NCBI GenBank assembly: GCA_003160755.1
Contig: QEXZ01000040.1
Location: forward strand, 1 to 11,391
DNA length: 11,391 nt
Direction: 5' to 3'
From: Methanomicrobiales archaeon
GTDB lineage: Archaea; Halobacteriota; Syntropharchaeia; Alkanophagales; Methanospirareceae
Position 1 is the first letter of the stretch. Each line of letters opens with the position of its first letter. Position numbers and translations under genes: made by a program. Shown here one piece after another: positions 5,531-11,391 of the stretch. Under the pieces are notes generated by a model. The model was not told the origin of the DNA and did not search any database. It saw only the letters and a program-made list of their open reading frames with translations.

Positions 5531-6331
5531 ATGCTAAAGAAATTGAAACAGTCAAAAACCAAGATTATTACCGTGCTGTTTAGTTTACTGCTTGCGTCTT
5601 TTATTTTAGTCCTGATTACATGTGTTGTTACGCACACCACGCTGCCCGCGCTAATATCAAGTATCCTCTCGGAGGAGATACAATTTGCGATAAAATTGAG
5701 TTTGACCACAGCTGTCGTGTCCACCGTTATGTGCATTGGCATTTCAATACCCGCGGCATACGCACTTGCGCGATACGACTTCTTTGGCAAGAGTGTGGTC
5801 AATACGATTCTGGATGCACCGCTGGCGTTACCACCGCTGGTCGCAGGAGTGGGCTTGTTAATTCTATTCGGCACGACATCATTTGGCAAAAGTCTTGCCG
5901 ATGCGGGGCTTACATTTGTGTTCACGCCGCTGGGGATAATAATTGCGCAGTTCTTTGTGAACGTGCCGTTCATGTTCAGGATACTACGTGGAACGTTTCA
6001 GAGTATAAATCCAAGATACGAGCACGTAGCGGAAACACTTGGCTGCACGGAGGCGCAGGCGTTCTGGCGTGTAACACTGCCAATGTCGAAGAATGGACTC
6101 TTAGCGGGCTCCATTATAACATGGTCGAAAGGAATAGGCGAGTTTGGTGCCGCACTGATGGTCGCAGGAGCAACGAGAATGAAAACAGAGACGTTGCCCA
6201 TCTCGCTATACCTGAACATGTCCTGTGGCGAGCTAAATTTAGCCATTGCTGCAGCGACTATCCTGATTATCATATCGCTTATATCTCTGTTCGTTTTTGA
6301 AAGATATGGCGGTTTTACGCGTGTGTTCTAA
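5531..6331 (+). CDS. modB: ModB-type molybdate/tungstate ABC transporter permease
   Basis: The protein has 266 residues and several strongly hydrophobic segments: residues about 12-35, 54-78, 93-114, 129-149, 186-210 and 236-258. The EAA loop that docks with the ATPase is EHVAETLGCTEAQAFWRVTL followed by P, near residue 160. This is the inner-membrane channel of the ModABC importer, family binding-protein-dependent permease. AGGGGAT lies about nine bases before the ATG. modC follows after eight bases. The length is somewhat above the roughly 230 of bacterial ModB because of a longer N-terminus. Confidence 0.92.
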   Translation: MLKKLKQSKTKIITVLFSLLLASFILVLITCVVTHTTLPALISSILSEEIQFAIKLSLTTAVVSTVMCIGISIPAAYALARYDFFGKSVVNTILDAPLALPPLVAGVGLLILFGTTSFGKSLADAGLTFVFTPLGIIIAQFFVNVPFMFRILRGTFQSINPRYEHVAETLGCTEAQAFWRVTLPMSKNGLLAGSIITWSKGIGEFGAALMVAGATRMKTETLPISLYLNMSCGELNLAIAAATILIIISLISLFVFERYGGFTRVF

Positions 6332-6339
6332 AACGAAAA

Positions 6340-7395
6340 ATGATAAGAATAGAAAATCTATCGAAGGATTTGGGCGAGTTCTTCTTACGAGACGTGAGCC
6401 TTGAAATAAACGATGGCGAGTATTTTATGGTGCTGGGTCCCACGGGTGCCGGAAAAACCATCTTACTTGAGACGATAGCAGGCATTTACCGCGCGGATAG
6501 TGGTAGAATATTCCTTGACGAGCAGGACATTACGGATATTCCACCAAGGGAGCGAAACATAGGCATGGTTTATCAGGATTACACCCTGTTCCCGTTTTTG
6601 ACGGTAGAGGATAACATAGGTTTTGGGCTGAAGTCGCGAAAAGTGTCGAAAAGGGAAATCAAACGCAGGGTGGACGAACTGGCAAACTTGATGGCTGTTT
6701 TCCATCTCTTGCATCGGTACCCCGGCACGCTGAGCGGTGGCGAACAGCAGCGAATTGCGATAGCCCGCGCACTGATTATGGAGCCGAAAGTCCTGTTGCT
6801 TGATGAGCCGTTAAGTGCGCTGGATACACAAACAGCGGAACGACTGCGTCAAGAATTGAAGAATGTTCATTCAATCATGAATACTGCTATTATTCACGTA
6901 ACACACAGTTTTGAGGAGGCTTTCTTGCTCGGCAGCCGGATGGCGGTAATGGACAAAGGCGAAATTGTGCAGGTAGGTACGCCGAACGAGGTGTTCAGGA
7001 AACCCGAATCAGAATTCGCTGCTGAGTTCCTTGGCGTTGGTAACCTGTTTCAGGGTGAGTCCCGCGTTGATAACGACATAGCCAGCATTGATGTGGGTGG
7101 CATAAACATCGTGTCTGCCACGCTTAAGCCAGGGAGTGTCCATGTATCCATTAGACCGGAGGATATATTGGTATCAACAAAACAAATTGTGTCGAGCGCC
7201 AGAAACTCGTTTAAGGGAAAAATAACGACTATAGTAGATGCAGGGACTATCCTCAGAATCGCTGTTGATATTGGTATTGGTATTGATATTCCTTTTATTG
7301 TCGCAATAACCAAGCAGTCATTTGATGAGATGAATTTGAAAACAGGAGGCGAAGTGTACATCACGTTTAAAGCGTCCGCGGTGCATGTATTCTAA
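6340..7395 (+). CDS. modC: ModC-type molybdate/tungstate ABC transporter ATPase with TOBE domain
   Basis: The protein has 351 residues. The nucleotide-binding domain has Walker A GPTGAGKT (33-40), Q-loop Q79, signature LSGGEQQ (131-137), Walker B VLLLDEP (151-157), D-loop SALD and H-loop H189 in THSFEEA. The C-terminal part from about residue 285 (SSARNSFKGKITTIVDAG to FKASAVHVF) is a TOBE/Mop-like regulatory domain that in this family can bind the oxyanion and inhibit transport. This is the third Mop-type fold encoded in the locus, far more divergent than the ModE/Mop pair. The last gene of the operon, it starts eight bases after modB with only a weak ribosome site. Inside the TOBE domain there is a short DIGIGIDI repeat (7267-7290). 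Confidence 0.94.
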   Translation: MIRIENLSKDLGEFFLRDVSLEINDGEYFMVLGPTGAGKTILLETIAGIYRADSGRIFLDEQDITDIPPRERNIGMVYQDYTLFPFLTVEDNIGFGLKSRKVSKREIKRRVDELANLMAVFHLLHRYPGTLSGGEQQRIAIARALIMEPKVLLLDEPLSALDTQTAERLRQELKNVHSIMNTAIIHVTHSFEEAFLLGSRMAVMDKGEIVQVGTPNEVFRKPESEFAAEFLGVGNLFQGESRVDNDIASIDVGGINIVSATLKPGSVHVSIRPEDILVSTKQIVSSARNSFKGKITTIVDAGTILRIAVDIGIGIDIPFIVAITKQSFDEMNLKTGGEVYITFKASAVHVF

Positions 7396-7442
7396 AAGAT
7401 ACTTTTCGGGAACCTGATTTGTATTTGTATAGCCGATGTAAA

Positions 7443-7545
7443 AACCACGAGATTTTACAAGATTAAAGAGGTGTCAGGTGTCAGGACTACTAATACCTGA
7501 CAGCTCACATCTTATCTCGTGGAAATCTGTGTAATCTTGTGGTTA
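7443..7545. repeat. Inverted-repeat element 4, possible terminator of the mod operon
   Basis: CCACGAGAT (7445-7453) pairs perfectly with ATCTCGTGG (7514-7522). The outer AACCACGAGATTTTACAAG also pairs imperfectly with CTTGTGGTT at the right end, so two folding registers are possible. A nested stem is formed by TGTCAGGT (7472-7479) and ACCTGACA (7495-7502), with a second copy of TGTCAGG at 7479-7485. The right arm repeats 2502-2532 exactly in inverse orientation. It lies 48 bases after modC, filling most of the 7396-7622 gap. Confidence 0.7.
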
Positions 7546-7558
7546 GCTAAACAAATAC

Positions 7559-7570
7559 TTTTTATATAAA
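7559..7570 (+). promoter_or_regulatory. TATA promoter for the pyrH-HAM1 operon
   Basis: CTTTTTATATAAAA contains TTTATATA at 7561-7568. It lies about 60 bases before the ATG at 7623, so initiation near 7590 would leave a leader of about 30 bases with GGGTGAGG (7605-7612) as ribosome site. Confidence 0.6.
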
Positions 7571-7622
7571 AATAATAAGGCATTTAAAGAATAGTTAAAT
7601 TGCAGGGTGAGGCACGTTAAAC

Positions 7623-8303
7623 ATGAAAGTAGTCATTTCATTAAGCGGGATTTTCTTTGAGGATGCCACGCGCATAAAACAAATTGCAGAGGTCTTAGAA
7701 GAGATTGCGAAATCGTATGGCCTCTACATCGTTACCGGTGGCGGTAAAATAGCGCGTGACCGCATAAAAATAGCACGTGAGTTGGGTGCGAACGAAACAA
7801 TATGCGATTACATCGGCATTGCCCTGACAAGAGTAAATGCGAAATTGCTCATTTCCGCTTTGCGCAATGCGCATCCCGAACCGTTCTCAGATTATAATGA
7901 AGTCGCAGGAGCGGGAGCGGGATTAGTAGAAGAAGCGAGAATATCCGTGATGGGTGGCGTAAGTCCGGGATATACAACCGATGCCGTAGCGGCAATCCTC
8001 GCCGAGTATATCAATGCAGACCTGTTCATAGATGTGACGTCGGTAGATGGTGTCTACGATGCAGACCCACGCAGGTATCCAGAAGCAAAGAAATACGACA
8101 AACTCACGGCAAAGGAACTCGTTGCGCTTACCGCGAAAGAGGAACTAAAAGCCGGGTCGAGAATTGTTATTGACCCCGTTGCAGCGAAAATAATAGAACG
8201 AAGCAGGGTAAAGACCATCGTCATTGATGGCAGTAACCCGCGTGATATTTTGAATGCCGTTCAGGGAAAGCATCACGGCACGGCGATAAATCCCGATGAA
8301 TGA
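7623..8303 (+). CDS. pyrH: Archaeal-type UMP kinase
   Basis: The protein has 226 residues and belongs to the amino-acid-kinase fold, catalysing UMP + ATP to UDP + ADP in the cytoplasm. It shows VTGGGKIARDRIKIARELGA (37-56), DYIGIALTRVNAKLL (62-76), VMGGVSPGYTTDAVAAILAE (109-128), VDGVYDADPR (141-150) and AGSRIVIDPVAAKII (177-191), as in the archaeal PyrH clade. The N-terminal glycine loop is odd: ISLSGIFF stands where the family has a GGS (for example IGGSVL), so one of two adjacent glycines is lost. The gene is preceded by a clear promoter and followed after 32 bases by a HAM1 pyrophosphatase gene on the same strand, a natural nucleotide-metabolism pair. Confidence 0.92.
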   Translation: MKVVISLSGIFFEDATRIKQIAEVLEEIAKSYGLYIVTGGGKIARDRIKIARELGANETICDYIGIALTRVNAKLLISALRNAHPEPFSDYNEVAGAGAGLVEEARISVMGGVSPGYTTDAVAAILAEYINADLFIDVTSVDGVYDADPRRYPEAKKYDKLTAKELVALTAKEELKAGSRIVIDPVAAKIIERSRVKTIVIDGSNPRDILNAVQGKHHGTAINPDE

Positions 8304-8335
8304 TGTATGTAGTAGAGGGGAGGTAGGTAACAGCG

Positions 8336-8974
8336 ATGGAAATTGTCTTTATCACCACGAACAAGAACAAGGTAAAAGAGATAACCGATTTGGCTGCTGC
8401 GGAAGCGAAGGACATAACAATAGTGCACCTCGATTATGACTATCCCGAGTTACAGCTTGACGAAATAGAGTCCGTAGCGCGAGAAAGTGCGAATTATATA
8501 CGTGAGAAAAGAGCGATAAAAACCCCCTTCTTTTTAGAAGATTCCGGGCTGCTTATCCATGCATTAAAGGGCTTTCCGGGACCTTTCTCCGCTTTTGTCT
8601 TCGATACAATAGGTAATGAGGGGATACTGAAGTTGATGACCGATAAAAGAGGAGAAGAGCGAAAAGCCACGTTTAAAACCGTCTTTGCGTTCTCCGAATC
8701 GGTGAATACCGCACCACGTCTTTTTGTCGGCGCCACAGATGGTAGAATAGCGGAGAAGAGAAGAGGAGCGGAGGGATTTGGCTACGACCCTATATTTGAA
8801 GTCGAAGGGAAAACCTTTGCAGAGCGGGGCAGGGAGGAAAAAAATGAAGTGTCGCATCGAGGAAGAGCATTCAGGAAAGTGTTGAATTGGGTTCTGTTGC
8901 ATCTTCGGGACTTTTTCCGTCTAAAAATTGGCTGTTACATGGCAGGACTTGATATAAAATTATGTCGTGCATAA
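8336..8974 (+). CDS. rdgB: XTP/dITP pyrophosphatase, HAM1/RdgB family (copy 1)
   Basis: The protein has 212 residues. It hydrolyses XTP, ITP and dITP to the monophosphate and PPi, keeping deaminated purines out of RNA and DNA. Motifs are TTNKNK (7-12), FLEDSGL (66-72), KGFPGPFSAFV (78-88), EGFGYDPIF (146-154) and SHRGRA (173-178). GGGGAGGTAGG precedes the ATG. The C-terminus runs 40 residues from SHRG to the stop, against 19 in copy 2; the last ~20 (from RLKIGCY) look unlike the family and lie at the junction with the AT-rich segment, so the native 3' end may have been lost or replaced. It is probably co-transcribed with pyrH and ends tail-to-tail with copy 2. Confidence 0.92.
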   Translation: MEIVFITTNKNKVKEITDLAAAEAKDITIVHLDYDYPELQLDEIESVARESANYIREKRAIKTPFFLEDSGLLIHALKGFPGPFSAFVFDTIGNEGILKLMTDKRGEERKATFKTVFAFSESVNTAPRLFVGATDGRIAEKRRGAEGFGYDPIFEVEGKTFAERGREEKNEVSHRGRAFRKVLNWVLLHLRDFFRLKIGCYMAGLDIKLCRA

Positions 8975-9033
8975 ACAAACTAACAGATACATCAAATCTT
9001 CCTACGATGTTCTTGTGAGGATTGACTAATTCT

Positions 9034-9612
9034 TTACTTAAATTCTTCTTCAAGCCAAACCCTAAGTTTTTTCAACGCTTTTCCTCTATGTGAAAATGCG
9101 TTTTTTTCTTCAGTCGTCATCTCACCGAATGTCTTGTCAGAACCGATAGGTTGAAAAATGGGATCGTAATCAAAACCTTTGCTTCCTCGCTCTTTATCAA
9201 TTATTTTACCATAAGTTTTTCCTTCGAAAGTTATTGGACTCTTTGGAGAGATTTTAAATGCTATTACTGATTTAAAATATGCGCTTCTATCCTCTTTGCC
9301 CTTTAGGAGTGATAAAATCTTTTGATTCCCAAGTTTTTTATGCACATATCCAGCTATCGGTCCTGGAAAACCATTTAGTGCTTTTATAAAAAATCCCGAA
9401 TCATCTACAAATACTGGCTCATTAAAAGATTCTGTAAGAAATTGTAGGGAAGTTAAAGCGATTTTTCTAAGAGAATCATCTTTAATTTCTATTAATTTTG
9501 TCTTATATAATTTTAATCCATAGTTTCCCAATATCTTTTCCGCTTCTTTATATTTATTTAAATTGCTAGTTGCAAAATAAATGTTTCTGTTCGTGAATTT
9601 ACCCATAGTCAT
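9034..9612 (-). CDS. XTP/dITP pyrophosphatase, HAM1/RdgB family (copy 2, AT-rich)
   Basis: The protein has 192 residues with the same motif order as copy 1: TSNLNK (15-20), FVDDSGF (68-74), LNGFPGPIAGYV (79-90), KGFDYDPIF (145-153; the usual GFGYDP has Asp for the second Gly) and FSHRGKA (173-179), ending soon after in LRVWLEEEFK as family members do. The residues outside the motifs differ strongly from copy 1 and the codons are AT-rich, so this is a separately acquired homologue rather than a local duplication. It is the last gene of a three-gene minus-strand operon; its ATG overlaps the kinase stop by one base (TAATG). An ATG two codons in is a possible alternative start. Confidence 0.9.
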   Translation of the reverse strand: MTMGKFTNRNIYFATSNLNKYKEAEKILGNYGLKLYKTKLIEIKDDSLRKIALTSLQFLTESFNEPVFVDDSGFFIKALNGFPGPIAGYVHKKLGNQKILSLLKGKEDRSAYFKSVIAFKISPKSPITFEGKTYGKIIDKERGSKGFDYDPIFQPIGSDKTFGEMTTEEKNAFSHRGKALKKLRVWLEEEFK

Positions 9613-10250
9613 TAAAAAATACCTTCCTTTTTTAGAATCTTTTTTACTTCTTTATAAACGAGTATTATCCCTTGGTCCTTATCTTCAATGATATGATATC
9701 GCTTGTGATATTCTTTTGCAAGTTTTAGATAGTTATCCTGGACTTTTTTTAGATTTTTAATATCCTCATATTTTGTTGTATTCTCTGCCACTTCCAATCT
9801 TTTTTCAATTATCCCTATATCTGCGGTTATGAGAATCGTTATATCGGGATTTATTAGGGTTCCATACTCAATGCATGTGTCATGTATCTTCTTGAAAAAA
9901 TCAAGAGAGGCTGTATCATCTGAAAAGTAAATGCTATTCCAAACGGCTTGATAAGCAAGCCAACTATCCGCATACCTATCAGATATCACAGAAATATCTT
10001 TTTCTAAAGATATCTTAATTTTTTTCGTATAGCTATGTAAACGAGCAGAAAGGTGGATAAAACTTTCAGAAATCGGGGGTAACTTGCCATTGTATATAGT
10101 ACCATTTGTAAATATCGAACCCCAAGGATCCCATTTCGGAGGGTCTGTGATAAAAGCATATTTAGGGAAATCGGTTTTTAAGATATCCCAAATTAATGTT
10201 TTCCCTGTTTTGTCGATTCCTTCTAATGTAATAAATTTTGGATTTCTCAT
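9612..10250 (-). CDS. Thymidylate-kinase-like P-loop nucleoside monophosphate kinase
   Basis: Starting at the ATG at 10250 the protein has 212 residues. LEGIDKTGKT (9-18) is a thymidylate-kinase-type P-loop, SDRYADSWLAYQ (90-101) is the DRY/DRF motif that places the monophosphate, and NPDITILI is the strand before the domain that closes over ATP. The EPGGT segment usual in thymidylate kinase is replaced by DPPKWDPWGS, so substrate preference may differ from dTMP. The start is chosen because ATGA overlaps the glycosylase stop (TGA 10249-10247) by four bases; an upstream in-frame ATG at 10268 would overlap more. It could phosphorylate a dNMP, perhaps one released by the adjacent pyrophosphatase, which is inference. 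Codon use is AT-rich like its partners. Confidence 0.83.
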   Translation of the reverse strand: MRNPKFITLEGIDKTGKTLIWDILKTDFPKYAFITDPPKWDPWGSIFTNGTIYNGKLPPISESFIHLSARLHSYTKKIKISLEKDISVISDRYADSWLAYQAVWNSIYFSDDTASLDFFKKIHDTCIEYGTLINPDITILITADIGIIEKRLEVAENTTKYEDIKNLKKVQDNYLKLAKEYHKRYHIIEDKDQGIILVYKEVKKILKKEGIF

Positions 10251-11098
10251 GTTACATCTTCTTTCCACAACTTTTGTTGATAAGCAGGTTTAAGTATATC
10301 AAATTTTTCATAATAACGCTCTTCATCAAAAGGGGCAAATATGTTTTCCTTTTTTGTTTTCATTGAAACAAAAGGATTATCTTTAATGAGATATCTAAGA
10401 GGCCAATCCACCGCTTTAGAAATCCCAATTCTATTTGTGGCGATTATATCAATATTTGTTAAGTTTGTATTATAAAAAGAAACTTTGCTATTATTAATTT
10501 TTTTATCATTCGATTTTTCTTTTGTTATACCCAATGCTTCAGTTAATTTACCTGGGCCAGTCGTAAGATTCATTAATTTATCAATCCCCCTTCTTTTTTT
10601 CATTAACACCAAACCATGGGTTGGCTCGATAGCTCTAATTAATATACACTCAGGGTGTGAATTATATTCGCTTATGACATTTAAATTATTATATCTATGT
10701 ATTTTAAAGACATATATTGTGCCTCCTCCTTTATAAAAAGGTCTGTTTCTTTTAGTCAAGCCGTTAGAAAAATGACATGCAGGATCATTCTTTCCCAAAT
10801 ATGCTTCGGTTTCAACTATTACCCCCCCAGCAATTCCTTCTGTCTCCTCATTTATAAGTAATTTTCCTATCAAACTTTTTGCGATATTTGTACATTTTCC
10901 TTTAAAAAAACCTATGGTTAATTTTTCATTTATTTTCACTTCTAAAGCATTATTTTCGGCCAACCCTATTTGAAAATATTTCTCGATGTCTGTCCTTTCA
11001 ATATTAGCAAGTTCATTTAATTTATTAGAGGGATCCCTTTCTATAGGATCTCTTCTATTGTTGATTAATCTCATCCGTTTAGCGTTCCTACAACCCAT
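10247..11098 (-). CDS. DNA-3-methyladenine glycosylase, AAG/MPG family
   Basis: The protein has 283 residues. The AAG core starts near residue 63 (FFKGKCTNIAKSLIGKLLI) and includes GGVIVETEAYLGKNDPACHF with E98 and Y100 matching the catalytic Glu and stacking Tyr of human AAG, GGGTIYVFKIHRYNNLNVIS with the Asn that faces the lesion, ILIRAIEPTHGLVLMKKRRG, LTTGPGKLTEALGI and NPFVS. The family excises alkylated purines and hypoxanthine from DNA without lyase activity. The usual YG-MHYCLN segment is HRYNNLN here, which may alter specificity. Extra parts are a basic N-terminus of about 60 residues with a repeated RDP (RRDPIERDPS) and about 35 residues after the core. GAGGGGTG lies before the ATG at 11098. 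It is the first gene of the operon. Confidence 0.88.
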   Translation of the reverse strand: MGCRNAKRMRLINNRRDPIERDPSNKLNELANIERTDIEKYFQIGLAENNALEVKINEKLTIGFFKGKCTNIAKSLIGKLLINEETEGIAGGVIVETEAYLGKNDPACHFSNGLTKRNRPFYKGGGTIYVFKIHRYNNLNVISEYNSHPECILIRAIEPTHGLVLMKKRRGIDKLMNLTTGPGKLTEALGITKEKSNDKKINNSKVSFYNTNLTNIDIIATNRIGISKAVDWPLRYLIKDNPFVSMKTKKENIFAPFDEERYYEKFDILKPAYQQKLWKEDVT

Positions 11099-11147
11099 GA
11101 ATCCACACCCCTCTATATCCTCGGGAATTATCTACAACATTGCTCAT
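11088..11147 (-). CDS. Possible 19-residue leader peptide before the glycosylase gene
   Basis: The first ATG after the candidate promoter is at 11147. It opens MSNVVDNSRGYRGVWIHGL and stops at 11088, overlapping the glycosylase start (11098) in another frame. Its ribosome site is weak. It could couple or dampen translation of the glycosylase, or be chance. Confidence 0.2.
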   Translation of the reverse strand: MSNVVDNSRGYRGVWIHGL

Positions 11148-11184
11148 TTTGATTTTCTCTCTCTATTTCCCCCAGATGGCATCA

Positions 11185-11200
11185 CTTTAATATATACAAT
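11185..11200 (-). promoter_or_regulatory. Candidate TATA promoter of the glycosylase-kinase-HAM1 operon
   Basis: On the minus strand ATTGTATATATTAAAG contains a TATATATT box at 11189-11196. Initiation would fall near 11165, giving a leader of about 65 bases before the glycosylase ATG. The whole 11099-11352 gap is AT-rich, and TATA-like strings are common in it, so this is tentative. Confidence 0.4.
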
Positions 11201-11303
11201 ATTTTCTACTATAATATAATTTCTACTTTGATGAAAATTAAATAGCTTTGAGAATGTGGCAATAATCAAGCTATATATTAACCTTTTTATATAGGTAAAT
11301 TTA

Positions 11304-11317
11304 GAAAGATTTAAATA
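11304..11317 (+). promoter_or_regulatory. BRE/TATA promoter for the gene entering at the right edge
   Basis: GAAAGA (11304-11309) followed by TTTAAATA (11310-11317) is close to the archaeal BRE-TATA consensus. It lies 36 bases before the ATG at 11353, giving a leader of about 10-15 bases. Confidence 0.5.
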
Positions 11318-11352
11318 CTCCCTTTTTATTCCTATATGCTGATAGCGGAAAG

Positions 11353-11391
11353 ATGAAAAAAGGTGTAGTGCCGAGAGCATTGGTATTGAAT
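11353..11391 (+). CDS. Start of an unidentified gene, cut by the window edge
   Basis: After the promoter just upstream, ATG at 11353 opens 13 codons, MKKGVVPRALVLN, still open at the edge. GCGGAAAG precedes it as a weak ribosome site. Too little is visible to name a family. It would be divergent from the glycosylase operon. Confidence 0.4.
   Translation, partial: MKKGVVPRALVLN

Noticed and set aside
5461..5973. Minus-strand frame of about 170 codons
   Set aside because: It is antisense to modB and the end of trmO, with no recognisable motifs.
5620..6300. Long plus-strand frame of 226 codons inside modB
   Set aside because: It is rich in Cys, His, Trp and Arg with no family pattern, whereas the modB frame gives a clean permease.
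1348..7545. CRISPR array
   Set aside because: The repeats are few, kilobases apart, inverted and imperfect, with no regular spacers or cas genes.
8975..9033. Attachment site or transposase at the island boundary
   Set aside because: No tRNA fragment, flanking direct repeat or transposase/integrase is visible in the window; the boundary is inferred from composition and the odd HAM1 tail only.
11144..11380. Minus-strand frame of 78 codons upstream of the glycosylase
   Set aside because: It is AT-rich, with Ile/Tyr/Phe/Lys-heavy composition, runs across two candidate promoters, has no good ribosome site and resembles no family I know.

Overview
The window looks like a piece of a euryarchaeal chromosome. 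The evidence is an archaeal-type 5S rRNA gene, an archaeal-type UMP kinase, TATA/BRE-like promoters before several genes, and a ModE with a single molbindin domain. Two AhbD/NirJ-like radical SAM proteins and the molybdate/tungstate uptake genes would suit an anaerobic methanogen, ANME archaeon or Archaeoglobus relative, but that placement is a guess.

Region 1 (1-2541) holds two homologous radical SAM/SPASM genes, the first cut by the window edge, with a small DUF2281-like gene between them. Region 2 (2542-3990), read on the minus strand, holds a solitary 5S rRNA gene, a ModE-type regulator and a stand-alone molbindin (Mop). Mop is 82% identical to the C-terminal domain of the ModE (55 of 67 aligned residues). 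Region 3 (4114-7395) is a plus-strand oxyanion uptake operon: modA, a TrmO/TsaA-family gene, modB and modC. Together regions 2 and 3 form a molybdate/tungstate module of sensor-repressor, cytoplasmic oxyanion-binding protein and ABC importer. The sequence cannot say which of the two metals is used. Region 4 (7623-8974) holds UMP kinase and an XTP/dITP pyrophosphatase (HAM1/RdgB).

Region 5 (about 8980 to the right end) differs in character. It is visibly AT-rich and holds a minus-strand, translationally coupled three-gene operon: an AAG/MPG-type DNA glycosylase, a thymidylate-kinase-like P-loop kinase and a second HAM1 pyrophosphatase. This second HAM1 lies tail-to-tail with the first. The cassette looks acquired. 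At least two of its products could act on the same problem, deaminated purine nucleotides: the pyrophosphatase in the nucleotide pool and the glycosylase in DNA. A new plus-strand gene seems to begin at the right edge.

Four intergenic inverted-repeat elements are spread through regions 1-4. They are built from CACAGATT/CCACGAG-type units, and two of them supply the last codons of the gene they abut.
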